DNA of 64,000 nt from Pantoea sp. Lij88 (GCF_030062155.1 NZ_CP118269.1:1798001-1862000); one strand, 5' to 3'. Shown: positions 39,217-51,195, counted from the first letter of the stretch. Numbers and translations: made by a program. The notes: generated by a model from the sequence alone, not told the origin.

Positions 39217-40112
39217 CCGCTGATCTTGTCGCTGGTTACGGCTTTCTTCTTCAGGCGGAACGTCGTGGCCAGGCGTGCTGGCTTCTCACCTGCGCTGCGT
39301 AACGGTTTGCTGATGCGCGCCGTCTCTACGCAGACCATGGTTTTATAACCTTCATTCGCCATATCCGACATGCTGCAGGAGAGCTCCACACCCGGGTTCC
39401 ACGTGACAACGTCACTCTGGTGGTGGTGATAAACCTCAATCTGCCGTTCACCCGCTGTATCATTGATAACCGAGCAATCGTCCGGGGCGGTAAAGATACG
39501 GTCGATGCGTCCCGGATAACGTTGCCTGCCGTCGCTGCTGGCAACCTCGCCGTTATTCACCTTGTCGATATAACTGGTGCCCAGACCGGAGACCTCAACA
39601 CCGTTGATGTCGCTGACGGTGAAGTAGCTGTGCAGCGCTGCTGTCGCTTCATAGTCACCATAGGCTTCCAGTTCAATCTCACAATGCTGGCCCAGACGGA
39701 AGCGGGCAATGAGCGTAAACTCATGCGGCCAGAGCTTCAGCGTCTGTGCGTTGCTCTCCAGCACCAGCGTCAGCATCACGCCATCTTCATTCTCATCATG
39801 TGCCGTCAGCTTCCACGGCTGAACACGGGCAAAACCGTGCGCGGGCTCGCCTGCCGGGCCAAACCATGGCCAGCAGATCGGTACGCCGCCACGAATCGCT
39901 TTGCCCGGGGAGAAGAGACTCTTATCGCTCAGCCAGAGTACCGGCTTTTCGCCGCTCGGCTGCCAGGCAATCAGGTGCGCGCCCTGCAGTGTGATCGCTG
40001 CCCGCACCTTAGGGTGACTGATGACAATCGCCGGGAGTTCACCCACCTGACGCTGAGAGAGGTAAGGGGAGATCTGATTCACCACCGGCAGAGTAAACAG
40101 CTTATCTTGCAT
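39213..40112 (-). CDS. yeaD: D-hexose-6-phosphate mutarotase YeaD
   Basis: An aldose-1-epimerase-like enzyme acting on glucose-6-phosphate and similar sugars, equilibrating alpha and beta anomers at the entry to glycolysis. It has 299 residues (E. coli 294). Family features are AITLQGAHLIAWQPSGEKPVL (opening), GKAIRGGVPICWPWFG (phosphosugar site), THE histidine region PAHGFARVQPW and TWNPGVELSCSMSDMANEGYKTM. It lies directly downstream of gapA, separated from it by a terminator. Confidence 0.94.
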   Translation of the reverse strand: MQDKLFTLPVVNQISPYLSQRQVGELPAIVISHPKVRAAITLQGAHLIAWQPSGEKPVLWLSDKSLFSPGKAIRGGVPICWPWFGPAGEPAHGFARVQPWKLTAHDENEDGVMLTLVLESNAQTLKLWPHEFTLIARFRLGQHCEIELEAYGDYEATAALHSYFTVSDINGVEVSGLGTSYIDKVNNGEVASSDGRQRYPGRIDRIFTAPDDCSVINDTAGERQIEVYHHHQSDVVTWNPGVELSCSMSDMANEGYKTMVCVETARISKPLRSAGEKPARLATTFRLKKKAVTSDKISG

Positions 40113-40135
40113 GTTCGATTCCTTCCTGTGCGGAT

Positions 40136-40162
40136 AAAAAAAGGGCGACCGAAGTCGCCCTT
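40136..40162 (-). terminator. Intrinsic terminator after gapA
   Basis: On the minus strand GGGCGAC pairs with GTCGCCC around a TTCG tetraloop and runs into TTTTTTT. A strong terminator for the highly expressed gapA. Confidence 0.92.
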
Positions 40163-40185
40163 ATTCTCAATGATGTCTGGCTGCC

Positions 40186-41527
<1,342 letters not shown>

Positions 41528-41938
41528 ATGGCTAAAGACACCGCAACCGACGCAAAAATCGCCGAGCTGACAGAAATGCAGCGTTATGTGACACAGCAGC
41601 GCGGAACGGAACCGCCTTACAGCGGCGCACTCCTGCACAACAAGCAGGAAGGGATTTATCACTGCCTGGTCTGTGAGGCGCCACTTTTCCTCTCAGAAAC
41701 CAAATATGATTCAGGCTGCGGCTGGCCGAGTTTCTACCAGCCAGTCAGTGACGATGCGATTCGCTACATTGAAGATGATTCACACGGCATGCAGCGTATT
41801 GAGATCCGCTGTGGCAGTTGCGATGCACATCTGGGTCATGTCTTCCCGGATGGCCCGCAACCGACCGGCGAACGCTACTGTGTTAACTCCGCCTCGCTGA
41901 ATTTTACCGACGAGCAGGGCGAACAGACCAAAGGGTAA
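41528..41938 (+). CDS. msrB: Peptide methionine-R-sulfoxide reductase MsrB
   Basis: A thiol enzyme reducing protein-bound methionine-R-sulfoxide, repairing oxidised proteins with thioredoxin. It has 136 residues (E. coli 137). The structural zinc is held by two CxxC pairs, HCLVCEAPL and [11 protein letters not shown]; the catalytic cysteine is in [24 protein letters not shown] is the family signature. The stop is 5 bases before yeaC, so the two are cotranscribed. Divergent from gapA. Confidence 0.97.
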   Translation: MAKDTATDAKIAELTEMQRYVTQQRGTEPPYSGALLHNKQEGIYHCLVCEAPLFLSETKYDSGCGWPSFYQPVSDDAIRYIEDDSHGMQRIEIRCGSCDAHLGHVFPDGPQPTGERYCVNSASLNFTDEQGEQTKG

Positions 41939-41943
41939 CGGCG

Positions 41944-42225
41944 ATGAAGGAACAACTTGAAGCAATGCTTGCGTCGATGACGCCTGAAGTCTATCAGCGA
42001 CTGGCAACGGCAGTTGAGATTGGCAAGTGGCCGGATGGCGTGGCACTGACTCAGGAGCAGCGCGACAATTGCCTGCAGCTGGTGATGATGTGGCAGGCGA
42101 GGCACAACGACGCACCGCAGCACATGACCATTGCCAAAGGTGGCGAGATGGTGATGAAGTCGAAAAAAGAGCTGAAAGAAGAGTTCGGCATCGACCCGGA
42201 TGTGACCCGCATCCATCTGCACTGA
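41944..42225 (+). CDS. yeaC: YeaC, DUF1315 family protein
   Basis: A 93-residue protein of unknown function (E. coli YeaC 90). The start MKEQLEAMLASMTPEVYQRL, the WPDGVALTQEQRDNCLQLVM segment and the C-terminal KKELKEEFGID are family features. Likely soluble and helical. It follows msrB at 5 bases, as in E. coli, and ends at a bidirectional terminator shared with pncA. Confidence 0.92.
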   Translation: MKEQLEAMLASMTPEVYQRLATAVEIGKWPDGVALTQEQRDNCLQLVMMWQARHNDAPQHMTIAKGGEMVMKSKKELKEEFGIDPDVTRIHLH

Positions 42226-42231
42226 TTGCAT

Positions 42232-42264
42232 AAAAAAAGCTGGCGTCATGCCAGCTCCCTTTTT
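42232..42264. terminator. Bidirectional terminator between yeaC and pncA
   Basis: AGCTGGC (42238-42244) pairs with GCCAGCT (42250-42256) around a 5-base loop. Seven A precede it (T-run for minus-strand pncA) and CCCTTTTT follows (for yeaC). Confidence 0.88.
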
Positions 42265-42871
42265 AAACCAGAATCGCGCCCTGAGCGGTCATCTGCGCAA
42301 AGGCGATCTCACTGTCTTCCGGATTCAGGTTCACACCGCGGCAGCCCTCTTTCACCACCTCAACGTGATATCCCAGCTCCAGCGCATCCAGCACGCTATA
42401 TTTCACGCAGTAATCCGTCGCCAGACCCAGCATCACCAGATGGGTAATGCCACGCTCACGCAGCCAGCTGTCCAGCTCGGTTTTACGGCGATGACCATTG
42501 TCAAAAAAGGCGCTGTAGCTATCAACATCCTGATCTTCACCTTTATGGAACGTCGCATCAAACAGGGAACGATCCAGACCCGGATGAAAGTCCGCGCCCG
42601 TCGAGCCCTGAATGCCATGATCGGGCCACCAGATCTGCGCCAGACCATTTAACTCACCCAGCGTGTAGACTGGCTCGCCGGAAACCGAGGCAAAGCTGCC
42701 GTGATCGGCCGGGTGCCAGTCCTGCAGGGCCAGTACGCATTCCCCGTTTTCACGGAACATACGCGCGTAACGATTTGCCACCTCGACCGTGTGGTCGCCC
42801 TCATGGACTGCCATCGGGCCGCCGGGGCAAAAATCGTTCTGAATATCAATAATGATGAGTGCCCGCTTCAT
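42263..42871 (-). CDS. pncA: Nicotinamidase PncA
   Basis: Hydrolyses nicotinamide to nicotinate in the NAD salvage pathway (it also activates the drug pyrazinamide). It has 202 residues, about 10 shorter at the C-terminus than E. coli PncA. The catalytic triad is Asp9 (IIDIQNDFCPGG), the lysine in TFHKGEDQDVDSYSAFF and the cysteine in GLATDYCVKYSVLDAL; metal ligands lie in QDWHPADHGSF. GGAG precedes the ATG. ansA lies 16 bases upstream on the same strand: ansA-pncA is an operon, as in E. coli. Confidence 0.95.
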   Translation of the reverse strand: MKRALIIIDIQNDFCPGGPMAVHEGDHTVEVANRYARMFRENGECVLALQDWHPADHGSFASVSGEPVYTLGELNGLAQIWWPDHGIQGSTGADFHPGLDRSLFDATFHKGEDQDVDSYSAFFDNGHRRKTELDSWLRERGITHLVMLGLATDYCVKYSVLDALELGYHVEVVKEGCRGVNLNPEDSEIAFAQMTAQGAILV

Positions 42872-42887
42872 TACATGTTGCTCCGTT

Positions 42888-43901
42888 TCAGTCTTCGGTC
42901 AGTTCGCCGCGTAAATTCTGCTGCATCTTCGCGCGGATTTGATCGGCCGAAAGATCCTGGCTGAGTAAAAAGTGTAGCTTGGTTAACGCGGCTTCCACCG
43001 TCAGGTCAAATCCGCTGATCACGCCAGCCTCTTCCAGCGCATTGCCGGTGGCATATCCGCCCATATTGACCTTGCCAGAAATACACTGGGTGAGGTTCAC
43101 CACGACGATGCCGCGCTCACTGGCCTGCTGGAGTTCGGCCAGGAATTCCTTGTTCTGTGGCGCGTTACCCACACCATAAGAACGCAGGATCAGGGCTTTC
43201 ACCGGCTGACGCAGGAAGTTACGCACCACGTCTGCAGAAATCCCAGGATAGATGGTCACCACGCCAATAGGCTGAGGCGTTATGGTGTGAACCTTCAGTT
43301 CGCCCTGACCGGATGGGGCAGGCGGCGTATTGAGGCGGCGAATATGAATGCCCGCTTCCAGCAGCGCAGAAAGGTTTGGCGAAGCAAAGGCGTTGAAGCC
43401 GTCGGCATGGGCTTTGGTGGTACGGTTGCCGCGATAAAGGGTGTTATTGAAAAACAGTGACACTTCGCTGATCGGATAGTTGGCCGCGACATAGAGTGAA
43501 TTTAACAGATTCTGCTGACCATCTGAACGCAGCTCTGCCAGGGGGATCTGCGACCCGGTCACGATCACCGGTTTGGCCAGATTTTCCAGCATAAAGGAGA
43601 GCGCGGAGGCGGTAAACGCCATGGTGTCAGTGCCATGCAGAATCACAAAACCATCGTAGCGATCGTAGTTTTGACGGATATCTTCGGCAATAGACTGCCA
43701 GTCTTCCGGGGTCATGTCGGAAGAGTCGATCAGTGGCTGATATTCATGGATGGTGAAATCAGGCATTTCGGGGCGGTGGAACTCGGGCATGTTGGCCAGC
43801 TGCTCTTGCAGGTGTCCGGAGACCGGAATATAGCCCTGCGCCGAGCGCTGCATACCGATTGTCCCGCCAGTGTAGGCTACGTAGATGTTTTTCTTTTGCA
43901 T
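42888..43901 (-). CDS. ansA: L-asparaginase 1 (cytoplasmic, type I), AnsA
   Basis: Hydrolyses L-asparagine to aspartate and ammonia in the cytoplasm (low-affinity type I enzyme, no signal peptide). It has 337 residues (E. coli 338). Catalytic motifs: YTGGTIGMQRS with the first threonine (Thr14) and VILHGTDTMAFTASAL with the Thr-Asp pair; a conserved lysine lies in NRTTKAHADGF. The frame begins 7 codons further upstream, but MQKKNIYVAYTG is the conserved start. Directly upstream of pncA. Confidence 0.96.
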   Translation of the reverse strand: MQKKNIYVAYTGGTIGMQRSAQGYIPVSGHLQEQLANMPEFHRPEMPDFTIHEYQPLIDSSDMTPEDWQSIAEDIRQNYDRYDGFVILHGTDTMAFTASALSFMLENLAKPVIVTGSQIPLAELRSDGQQNLLNSLYVAANYPISEVSLFFNNTLYRGNRTTKAHADGFNAFASPNLSALLEAGIHIRRLNTPPAPSGQGELKVHTITPQPIGVVTIYPGISADVVRNFLRQPVKALILRSYGVGNAPQNKEFLAELQQASERGIVVVNLTQCISGKVNMGGYATGNALEEAGVISGFDLTVEAALTKLHFLLSQDLSADQIRAKMQQNLRGELTED

Positions 43902-43986
43902 TAGAGAACTCAGACTCGCCATAAAACGCGCAGTATAAGGGGAATAGCGGGGAAATGCAGCCCGACCAGCGGCCGGGCTGAGAGGT

Positions 43987-45846
43987 TTATCGCACTTCGC
44001 CGCAGTTCAGGCAGAAGGCGTAACGGTTCTGAGGATCGTTCTGCTTGTCGAACAGACCCGGCTGGGCTTTCATGGCACTCATGACATCCAGCATCGGTGC
44101 GGGCAGCCAGGCTTTCAGCGTATCCGGCAATACCGCCTGCACAGAGGCGTTCATCTGGCTCAGCATCATATCCAGGAAGCTCGGGTCATCCTGATACCAG
44201 CTCAGCACAGGTTTACTGACTTTCGCCAGCTCGCCCGCTTTCTTCACGGCATCATCGAAGTCACCCAGCGCATCAACCAGGCCATTGGCTTTGGCATCGC
44301 TGCCGGTCCAGACGTGGCCCTGGGCAATCGCATCAATCTGCTCAGGCGTTTTATGACGTGACTTCGCTACCAGACCCACAAAGTTGCGGTAGCCATTTTC
44401 GATGGTCAGCTGCATCATCTGCTGCACTTCCGTCGGCAACGCTTTGGTGGTGGAGATATCCGCCAGCGGGGAGGTCGCAACACCATCCGTGTGCACGCCA
44501 ATGCTGTCCAGACTGTTCTCCAGCGTATTGATCACGCCGAAGATACCAATCGAACCGGTCAGCGTGCTCGGGTTCGCCACAATGTAGCTGGCAGGCGTTG
44601 AGATCCAGTAACCGCCGGATGCCGCCATACCGCCCATAGACACCACAATCGGCTTGCCGGCTGCCTGAGCCGCCGCCAGCTCTTCACGAATCGCTTCCGA
44701 AGCCGTTACGCTGCCACCCGGACTGTTCACCCGCAGAATGATCGCTTTGATTTTCGGATCGAGACGCGCATCACGAATCTCAGCGGCCGTGGTGTCGCCA
44801 CCGACGTTGCCCGGCGTCTCTTCGCCATCCATGATCGCTCCGCTGGCCATGACCACGGCGATGTTGCCATCCTGCTGCGAGGAGGCCTGTTTCACGCTGT
44901 AGTCATAGATGCTGACGCTGCGGTAATCGTTGCTCTGCTTATCCAGACCAAAGGTTTTCACCAGCTCTTCATCGGCCGCCGCACGGGAACCCAGCGCATC
45001 GACCAGCTTGTTATCCAGTGCATATTGCGCGGTATCGCCTTTCACCGCGTTTAATCCGGCAATAATCGCCGCTGCGCCAGGGAAAAGTTGTTCCGGGGTT
45101 ATCTGGCGATTGGCTGCCACGGTGTTCAGGTAGTTCTGCCACAGCTGACCGACCCAGCGGCTGTCAGCATCCCGTGCAGCCGGGGACATATCATCACGCA
45201 GGAAGGGCTCAACCGCTGATTTATAGGTCCCGACACGGAAGACGTGCGAGGTCACTTTCAGCTTATCGAGCAGCGTTTTGTAATAGAGCCCGTTGGTGGC
45301 GAAACCATGCAGATCCACAGTGCCCTGTGGCGACAGATAGATTTTGGTGGCGAAGCTGGCAAGGTAATACTGCGCCTGGCTGTAGCTGTCGCCCAGGGCA
45401 TAAATCGGCTTGCCACTGTCACGGAATTCACGCAGCGCTTTGCCTACGTATTGCAGCGAAGGCTGATCGCCACCGGCAAATTCACGTAAGTCGAGCACTA
45501 TGCCTTTGATGTTGCTGTCGCCTTTTGCCTGGCGAATTGCGTCGACCACATCAAACAGCGAATTTTCCTGTAAACGGTCACTGCTGGCACCCAGCAGCTG
45601 GCGGCCGATTTTACTCAGACGGTTGCTCACTGATGGTTTATCCACCAGCACGCCGCTGAGATCGACTTTCAGTGCGCCTTGCTGGATTGGCGCTGAACTG
45701 CCGCCCGAACCGCTGACCTGCAACCAGATCCCAACACCCACCACAATCAATAAAATCAGGAAAATATTCAGAATAAATTCCCTGATAAAATTCAGTACCC
45801 GCCAGCTCCAGCGGAACAGACCTGCAATTATTCGCCACAATGTGCG
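43987..45846 (-). CDS. sppA: Signal peptide peptidase SppA (protease IV)
   Basis: An inner-membrane serine protease with a Ser-Lys dyad that degrades cleaved signal peptides in the periplasm. It has 619 residues (E. coli 618): one N-terminal membrane anchor ([20 protein letters not shown]), then two tandem SppA domains. The lysine is in [11 protein letters not shown] of the first repeat and the nucleophilic serine in [12 protein letters not shown] of the second. GGAGAG lies 4 bases before the ATG at 45846; the upstream in-frame ATG overlaps that site. Divergent from ydjA. Confidence 0.96.
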   Translation of the reverse strand, partial: RTLWRIIAGLFRWSWRVLNFIREFILNIFLILLIVVGVGIWLQVSGSGGSSAPIQQGALKVDLSGVLVDKPSVSNRLSKIGRQLLGASSDRLQENSLFDVVDAIRQAKGDSNIKGIVLDLREFAGGDQPSLQYVGKALREFRDSGKPIYALGDSYSQAQYYLASFATKIYLSPQGTVDLHGFATNGLYYKTLLDKLKVTSHVFRVGTYKSAVEPFLRDDMSPAARDADSRWVGQLWQNYLNTVAANRQITPEQLFPGAAAIIAGLNAVKGDTAQYALDNKLVDALGSRAAADEELVKTFGLDKQSNDYRSVSIYDYSVKQASSQQDGNIAVVMASGAIMDGEETPGNVGGDTTAAEIRDARLDPKIKAIILRVNSPGGSVTASEAIREELAAAQAAGKPIVVSMGGMAASGGYWISTPASYIVANPSTLTGSIGIFGVINTLENSLDSIGVHTDGVATSPLADISTTKALPTEVQQMMQLTIENGYRNFVGLVAKSRHKTPEQIDAIAQGHVWTGSDAKANGLVDALGDFDDAVKKAGELAKVSKPVLSWYQDDPSFLDMMLSQMNASVQAVLPDTLKAWLPAPMLDVMSAMKAQPGLFDKQNDPQNRYAFCLNCGEVR

Positions 45847-46022
45847 CATCAGACTCTCCATAAATATGTAGCAGAAAGTGGCCGCCGCGCGGACCAGACT
45901 TCCCCGACGAGCTCATCCTAAAGAGCGGCGTGTTAAAAGTCAGCAGGAAATCACTGCGCACTGTTACAAAAAATCTGCCTGTGCCAGGATAACGGCAACA
46001 TTACAGAGATCGGGAGAGAAAC

Positions 46023-46574
46023 ATGGACGCACTGGAGTTACTGGTCAACCGACGTTCGGCCTCACGCCTGACTGAGCCAGCACCCGCGGGTGATGCACTG
46101 GAAAACATCCTGCGGGCAGGCATGCGCGCCCCGGATCACGGCACGCTGCAACCGTGGCGCTTTATCATTGTGGAAAATGAAGGCCGCGATCGGATGAGTC
46201 AGCTGCTTGAAAAGGCAGCACGCGATAATCAGCTGGATGAAAAAGCGATTAACAAAGCGAGCCAGGCGCCGTTTCGCGCGCCGATGATTATCACGGTGGT
46301 GGCCCATTGTGAAGAGCACCACAAAGTGCCGCGCTGGGAACAGATCGCCTCGGCCAGCTGTGCCGTGATGGCGATGCAGATGGCGGCGCTGGCTCAGGGT
46401 TACAACGGTATCTGGCGAAGCGGTGCCTGGACCGATGACGAGCAGGTACGTCAGGCCTTTGGCTGCCGTGAACAGGATGCCATCGTCGGTTTCCTCTATC
46501 TGGGCACCCCGCAACTGAAATCCAGCACCACGGTGCTCCCGCCTGACACTGCGCCTTTCGTCCGCTACTTCTGA
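46023..46574 (+). CDS. ydjA: Nitroreductase-family oxidoreductase YdjA
   Basis: A minimal FMN-dependent nitroreductase-family enzyme, 183 residues as in E. coli. FMN-binding segments are [16 protein letters not shown] and [23 protein letters not shown] and GFLYLGTP are conserved. The physiological substrate is unknown. GGGAGAG precedes the ATG. In E. coli selD lies between ydjA and topB; here only about 190 bases separate them. Confidence 0.94.
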   Translation: MDALELLVNRRSASRLTEPAPAGDALENILRAGMRAPDHGTLQPWRFIIVENEGRDRMSQLLEKAARDNQLDEKAINKASQAPFRAPMIITVVAHCEEHHKVPRWEQIASASCAVMAMQMAALAQGYNGIWRSGAWTDDEQVRQAFGCREQDAIVGFLYLGTPQLKSSTTVLPPDTAPFVRYF

Positions 46575-46767
46575 TCTGCCTGTCCGGTTCAGGCAGGGTG
46601 CTTTTCAGCCCTGCCTGTTGCACGGTTCCTGTGCGAACGATCGCTAACACCGCGCGTCACGCTTACGCCAGCAGAGCAGCCAGGCTAACATAGCCCGCGA
46701 GATGCCAACCGACAGCGAACAACCGGTTATCACTGTGTTCCCCTGATGTTAAGGATGTCCTGATTCA

Positions 46768-48684
46768 ATGCGTTTGTTTATTGCGGAAAAACCGAGCCTT
46801 GGGCGTGCTATCGCAGATGTGCTGCCGAAACCGCATCGACGCGGTGATGGATTCATTGCCTGCGGCAACGATCAGATCGTCACGTGGTGCGTCGGCCATC
46901 TTCTGGAGCAGGCGCAACCCGACAGCTATGACAGCCGTTATGCGCGCTGGTCGCTGGCCGATCTGCCAATCATTCCGGAAAAGTGGCAGTTAAAACCCCG
47001 TCCGTCGGTCGCGAAGCAGCTGAAAGTGGTTGAAGGTTTGCTGGCGCAGGCGAGCGAAGTGGTGCATGCCGGTGACCCGGATCGGGAAGGGCAGTTGCTG
47101 GTGGATGAGGTGCTCGATTACCTGAACCTGCCGGCTGAGAAACGCAAAAAAGTGCAGCGCTGTCTGATCAACGATCTCAATCCTCAGGCGGTGGATCGGG
47201 CCATAAACCGGCTTCGTGAGAATCGCGAGTTTATCCCGCTGTGCGTCTCTGCGCTGGCGCGCGCCCGTGCAGACTGGCTCTACGGCATCAACATGACCCG
47301 CGCCTGGACGCTGCTGGGCCGCAATGCGGGCTACGACGGTGTCCTGTCGGTTGGCCGGGTGCAGACGCCGGTGCTGGGGCTGGTGGTCCGCCGCGATGAA
47401 GAGATCGAAAACTTCGTGCCGAAAGATTACTTCGAAGTGAAGGCGCATATTATCACGCCTGATGGCACTCAGTTTATCGCCAGCTGGATCCCCAGCGAAG
47501 CCTGTGAGCCCTGGCAGGATGAAGAGGGCCGTCTGCTTAAACGCGCGCTGGCCGATCACGTGGTGGCGCGCATTACCGGCCAGCCCGCAATCGTCAGCGC
47601 CTATAGCGATAAGCGCGAAAATGAAGTGGCTCCGCTGCCGTTTTCTCTGTCCAGCCTGCAGATTGAGGCCGCTAAACGTTACGGACTCAGTGCACAGACG
47701 GTGCTGGATACCTGCCAGCGGCTCTATGAAACCCACAAGTTGATTACCTATCCCCGTTCGGACAGCCGCTATCTGCCTGAAGAGCATTTTGCCGGTCGTC
47801 ATGCGGTGTTAAAGGCGATACAGGCGCATCAGTCACAGCTGACTCCTCCGGCCGATTTCGATGTCGATCGCAGAAACCGCTGCTGGGATGATAAAAAAGT
47901 CGATGCCCACCACGCCATTATTCCCACAGCTCGCTCCAGCGCGGTAAAGCTCAGTGAGAACGAACAGAATATCTATGAGCTGGTGGCGCGCCAGTATCTG
48001 ATGCAGTTCTGTCCGGATTCGGTGTTCCGCAAATGTGTCATCGACCTTGATATTGCGGGCGGCAAATTCGTGGCGAAAGCGCGCTTCCTCGCAGAGGCGG
48101 GCTGGCGTGCGCTGCTGGGCAGCAAAGAGCGGGATGAAGAGAACGACGGCATGCCGCTGCCGGTGGTGGCGAAAGGGGATGAACTGCTGTGCGAGCGGGG
48201 CGAAGTGCTGGCGAAGCAGACCCAGCCGCCACGGCCGTTTACCGACGCCACCATTCTCTCCGCGATGACCGGGATTGCCCGTTTCGTTCAGGATAAAGAA
48301 TTAAAGAAAGTGCTGCGTGCGACCGATGGTTTAGGAACGGAAGCCACACGCGCCGGTATTATCGAATTACTGTTTCGTCGTGGCTTCCTGGTGAAGAAGG
48401 GTCGCTACATCAATTCGACGGATGCAGGACGTGCTCTGATTCACTCGTTACCCGATCTGGCAGCGCGCCCGGATATGACCGCGCAGTGGGAGTCAACACT
48501 GACGCGTATCAGCGAAAAGGCCTGCCGCTATGATGAGTTCATGCAGCCGCTAGTGCAGACCTTAACCGGAATTATCCAGCAGGCGCGACAGCAGCCTGCG
48601 GCGCATGCCTTTCGGGGATTACCGTCCACCGGACAGAAACGTCCGGTGCGCAAAACCAGGCGTAAAGTGAAGGAGACGGAATGA
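46768..48684 (+). CDS. topB: DNA topoisomerase III, TopB
   Basis: A type IA topoisomerase that decatenates DNA and, with RecQ, resolves recombination and replication intermediates. It has 638 residues (E. coli 653). The TOPRIM domain has [16 protein letters not shown] and [16 protein letters not shown]; the active-site tyrosine is in [16 protein letters not shown]; the [15 protein letters not shown] segment is conserved. The basic tail ([15 protein letters not shown]) is shorter than in E. coli. The last 4 bases overlap ynjH (ATGA), implying coupled translation. Confidence 0.96.
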   Translation: MRLFIAEKPSLGRAIADVLPKPHRRGDGFIACGNDQIVTWCVGHLLEQAQPDSYDSRYARWSLADLPIIPEKWQLKPRPSVAKQLKVVEGLLAQASEVVHAGDPDREGQLLVDEVLDYLNLPAEKRKKVQRCLINDLNPQAVDRAINRLRENREFIPLCVSALARARADWLYGINMTRAWTLLGRNAGYDGVLSVGRVQTPVLGLVVRRDEEIENFVPKDYFEVKAHIITPDGTQFIASWIPSEACEPWQDEEGRLLKRALADHVVARITGQPAIVSAYSDKRENEVAPLPFSLSSLQIEAAKRYGLSAQTVLDTCQRLYETHKLITYPRSDSRYLPEEHFAGRHAVLKAIQAHQSQLTPPADFDVDRRNRCWDDKKVDAHHAIIPTARSSAVKLSENEQNIYELVARQYLMQFCPDSVFRKCVIDLDIAGGKFVAKARFLAEAGWRALLGSKERDEENDGMPLPVVAKGDELLCERGEVLAKQTQPPRPFTDATILSAMTGIARFVQDKELKKVLRATDGLGTEATRAGIIELLFRRGFLVKKGRYINSTDAGRALIHSLPDLAARPDMTAQWESTLTRISEKACRYDEFMQPLVQTLTGIIQQARQQPAAHAFRGLPSTGQKRPVRKTRRKVKETE

Positions 48685-48992
48685 GGCGTTATTCAGTATT
48701 ACTGGTCGCAGTTTTGGCGCTGGCGACCAGCGCGGCACAGGCGAACAGTCGTTATCAGTCGATGCCACAACAGGGTAGCAACGGTGGGAACACCGATGTG
48801 GTGGTGGATATTCCGCCAGAAGCCTGGTCGCAGGCAGAGAGACGTCAGCCAGATTGTCTCCGCTGCTGTATCTTCGAGAACCGTAACTACACGGAAGGCG
48901 CGGTGGTGAAATCAGAGGGCGTATTACTGCAATGCACCCGGGATGAACACTCCATTGGCACCAACAACCTGATCTGGAAGATAGTGAAATAG
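48681..48992 (+). CDS. ynjH: YnjH, DUF1496 periplasmic protein
   Basis: A 103-residue exported protein of the DUF1496 family. The signal peptide is [20 protein letters not shown] with cleavage near Ala-Gln-Ala. The conserved core is [22 protein letters not shown], followed by LLQCTRDE: four cysteines suggest disulphides or metal binding in the periplasm. Function unknown. It overlaps topB by 4 bases and converges with xthA; in E. coli ynjH lies near xthA but not fused to a topB operon. Confidence 0.85.
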   Translation: MRRYSVLLVAVLALATSAAQANSRYQSMPQQGSNGGNTDVVVDIPPEAWSQAERRQPDCLRCCIFENRNYTEGAVVKSEGVLLQCTRDEHSIGTNNLIWKIVK

Positions 48993-48994
48993 TC

Positions 48995-49019
48995 GTCGCG
49001 TGGCGCTCTGCCACGCGAC
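48995..49019. terminator. Hairpin between ynjH and xthA
   Basis: GTCGCGTGGC pairs perfectly with GCCACGCGAC around a 5-base loop. It lies between converging stops, as a shared terminator would, but lacks a T-run. Confidence 0.5.
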
Positions 49020-49025
49020 CGTCAG

Positions 49026-49832
49026 TTAAAAGCGGAAGGTTGACCAGATGGGTGCATGGTCAGAAGGTTTTTCCATGCTCCGGATGTCGTAATCAATGCC
49101 GGTCTCAATGCAGTGCGACGCCAGGTTTTTACTTGCCAGCACCAGATCGATACGTAACCCGCGATTATCATCAAACCCTTTCGAACGGTAATCGAACCAC
49201 GAGAAACGATCCGCCACTTCTGGATTCTGCTCACGCCAGGTATCAACCAGTCCCCAGCTCAGCAGGCGATCCATCCACTCGCGCTCTTCCGGCAGGAAAG
49301 AGCATTTGCCGGTGCGGAGCCAGCGCTTGCGGCTATCTTCGCCAATACCGATATCCAAATCGGTGCTGCTGATATTCATGTCGCCCATAATCAGAACCGG
49401 TTTATCAGCAGGCAGATCGTCCGTCAGCAGACGCTGCAGATCGCGGTAGAATTTCTCTTTAGCCGGAAACTTGGTGGGATGGTCGCGACTTTCGCCCTGC
49501 GGGAAGTAGCCATTAATCACGGTGATGTCGCCGATCGGGCTGGGGATTTCCGCGATGATCAGGCGGCGCTGGGATTCTTCGTCATCACCAGGAAAGCCCC
49601 GGCTGACTGACACTGGCTGAGCTTTGGTTAATAGCGCCACGCCATAATGGCCTTTCTGTCCATGATAGAAGACGTGATAGCCGAGCTTTGACACCTCTTC
49701 CAGCGGGAACATCTCGTCATGAACCTTGGTTTCCTGCAGACCGATAACATCGGGCTGATGCTGTTCGACAAGCGCCTGAAGCTGATGCGGGCGGGCACGC
49801 AACCCATTGATGTTAAATGAAACAAATTTCAT
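49026..49832 (-). CDS. xthA: Exonuclease III (AP endonuclease), XthA
   Basis: The main apurinic/apyrimidinic endonuclease and 3'-repair exonuclease of base-excision repair. It has 268 residues, the E. coli length. The metal and catalytic residues lie in [54 protein letters not shown] and KPSDHAPIW (Asp-His pair). The frame has an ATG four codons earlier; [10 protein letters not shown] is the conserved start. Sigma-S control is known in E. coli. Confidence 0.97.
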   Translation of the reverse strand: MKFVSFNINGLRARPHQLQALVEQHQPDVIGLQETKVHDEMFPLEEVSKLGYHVFYHGQKGHYGVALLTKAQPVSVSRGFPGDDEESQRRLIIAEIPSPIGDITVINGYFPQGESRDHPTKFPAKEKFYRDLQRLLTDDLPADKPVLIMGDMNISSTDLDIGIGEDSRKRWLRTGKCSFLPEEREWMDRLLSWGLVDTWREQNPEVADRFSWFDYRSKGFDDNRGLRIDLVLASKNLASHCIETGIDYDIRSMEKPSDHAPIWSTFRF

Positions 49833-49993
49833 ATGATCGACCATTGTTCAGCAAGTGATAGCCGCAGATGGTAGCGATTTTTAAGCATAAAGTCATGGCA
49901 GAACAGGGGAAGATTGTGCGAATTGGGTATGGGGATTAGCTGGCAGAACAGGGAGCTTCAGAATTCGTTTGGGATGGAGTGCGACATGCAAGA

Positions 49994-50078
<85 letters not shown>

Positions 50079-50117
50079 AGAGATATTTGAAGAGGCTTAA
50101 GAGGATTCAGATTCAGA

Positions 50118-50202
<85 letters not shown>

Positions 50203-50236
50203 ATGGCCTGAATCTTTCTCTCTTAAAGCGGGGCGC

Positions 50237-50264
50237 ATCATACCAAATGCGATAAGGGTGTAAA
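50237..50264 (-). promoter_or_regulatory. tyrTV promoter with stringent discriminator
   Basis: On the minus strand: -35 TTTACA (50264-50259), 16-base spacer, -10 TATGAT (50242-50237), then the discriminator GCGCCCCGC. The -35, -10 and discriminator are the same as in the well-studied E. coli tyrT promoter as I remember it. The GC-rich discriminator confers stringent (ppGpp) control. Confidence 0.88.
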
Positions 50265-50346
50265 GCGCCCACTGGCAAAACCACAACTGTTTGCCCACTT
50301 TTTACGCGTAGCGCTGAATCTGCAGACAATTCAGCGCGCTGGCTGA

Positions 50347-51195
50347 TTAAAGAATAATCGTACGGTTGCCGTAAACGAACACGCGCTGCCCCAGCACTTT
50401 ATAAAGTGCGTTGCTCAGGACGTTCTTTTCTACGTCGCGACCGGCGCGCATCATCTCATCAGCGGTGTAACTGTGATCGACGTTAATCACATCCTGCATG
50501 ATGATCGGGCCTTCATCGAGATTGTCATTCACATAGTGCGCGGTGGCACCGATGATCTTCACGCCGCGTTCATAAGCCTGATGGTAGGGGCGGGCACCGA
50601 TAAAGGCGGGCAGGAATGAGTGGTGAATATTGATGATCTGGTTCGGATAACGCTGCACGAAAGCCGGGGTCAGAACGCGCATATATTTCGCCAGCACCAC
50701 ATAATCGGGCTGGTAGCGGTCAATCTCTTCCACCATGCGGTTATCATGCTCTTCCCGCGTCAGGCCTTCGTGGCTCACCAGCACAAACGGAATATCGAAA
50801 CGCTCAACCAGCGAACGCAGCGTGTCATGGTTACCGATGACCGCCGCGATTTCCATATCCAGACCGCCAAATGCGCTCTTCATTAACAGGTCGCCCAGGC
50901 AGTGCGCCTCTTTGGTGACCAGAATCACCACACGACGACGCCCCGCGCAGTGCAGCTCACGCACAGAACCCTTTGGCAGGGCACTGTCGAGATCGGCGAG
51001 CAGGGTATTGTCGTTGAAAATCCCTTCCAGCTCGGTGCGCATGAAAAAACGCCCGGTGCGATGATCAACAAACTCATTGTTCTGCACGATATTGAGTTCG
51101 TGCTTGTAACAAATATTGGTGATTTTGGCGATCAGACCTTTTGCATCGGGACAAATGGTTCGTAAAACTTTTCTTTGCATGGTTTGCGCTTGCAT
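50347..51195 (-). CDS. purU: Formyltetrahydrofolate deformylase PurU
   Basis: Hydrolyses 10-formyl-THF to THF and formate, balancing one-carbon pools and supplying formate for purine synthesis. It has 282 residues (E. coli 280). The N-terminal ACT domain (about 8-90) senses glycine and methionine in E. coli; the C-terminal formyl-hydrolase domain has EIAAVIGNHDTLR, INIHHSFLPAFIGARPYHQA (catalytic His) and GATAHYVNDNLDEGPII (catalytic Asp). The last residues are identical to E. coli. Downstream of the tyrosine tRNA promoter region. Confidence 0.96.
   Translation of the reverse strand: MQAQTMQRKVLRTICPDAKGLIAKITNICYKHELNIVQNNEFVDHRTGRFFMRTELEGIFNDNTLLADLDSALPKGSVRELHCAGRRRVVILVTKEAHCLGDLLMKSAFGGLDMEIAAVIGNHDTLRSLVERFDIPFVLVSHEGLTREEHDNRMVEEIDRYQPDYVVLAKYMRVLTPAFVQRYPNQIINIHHSFLPAFIGARPYHQAYERGVKIIGATAHYVNDNLDEGPIIMQDVINVDHSYTADEMMRAGRDVEKNVLSNALYKVLGQRVFVYGNRTIIL

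Noticed and set aside
43958..43980. Hairpin CAGCCCG / CGGGCTG between sppA and ansA as a terminator
   Set aside because: Short stem with no T-run in the sppA direction; not convincing.
46990..47802. 270-codon frame antisense to topB
   Set aside because: Same reason: shadow of a strongly conserved gene on the other strand.
50311..50337. Hairpin GCGCTGAAT / ATTCAGCGC after purU as a terminator
   Set aside because: A real 9-bp stem, but no T-run on the purU side; function unclear.
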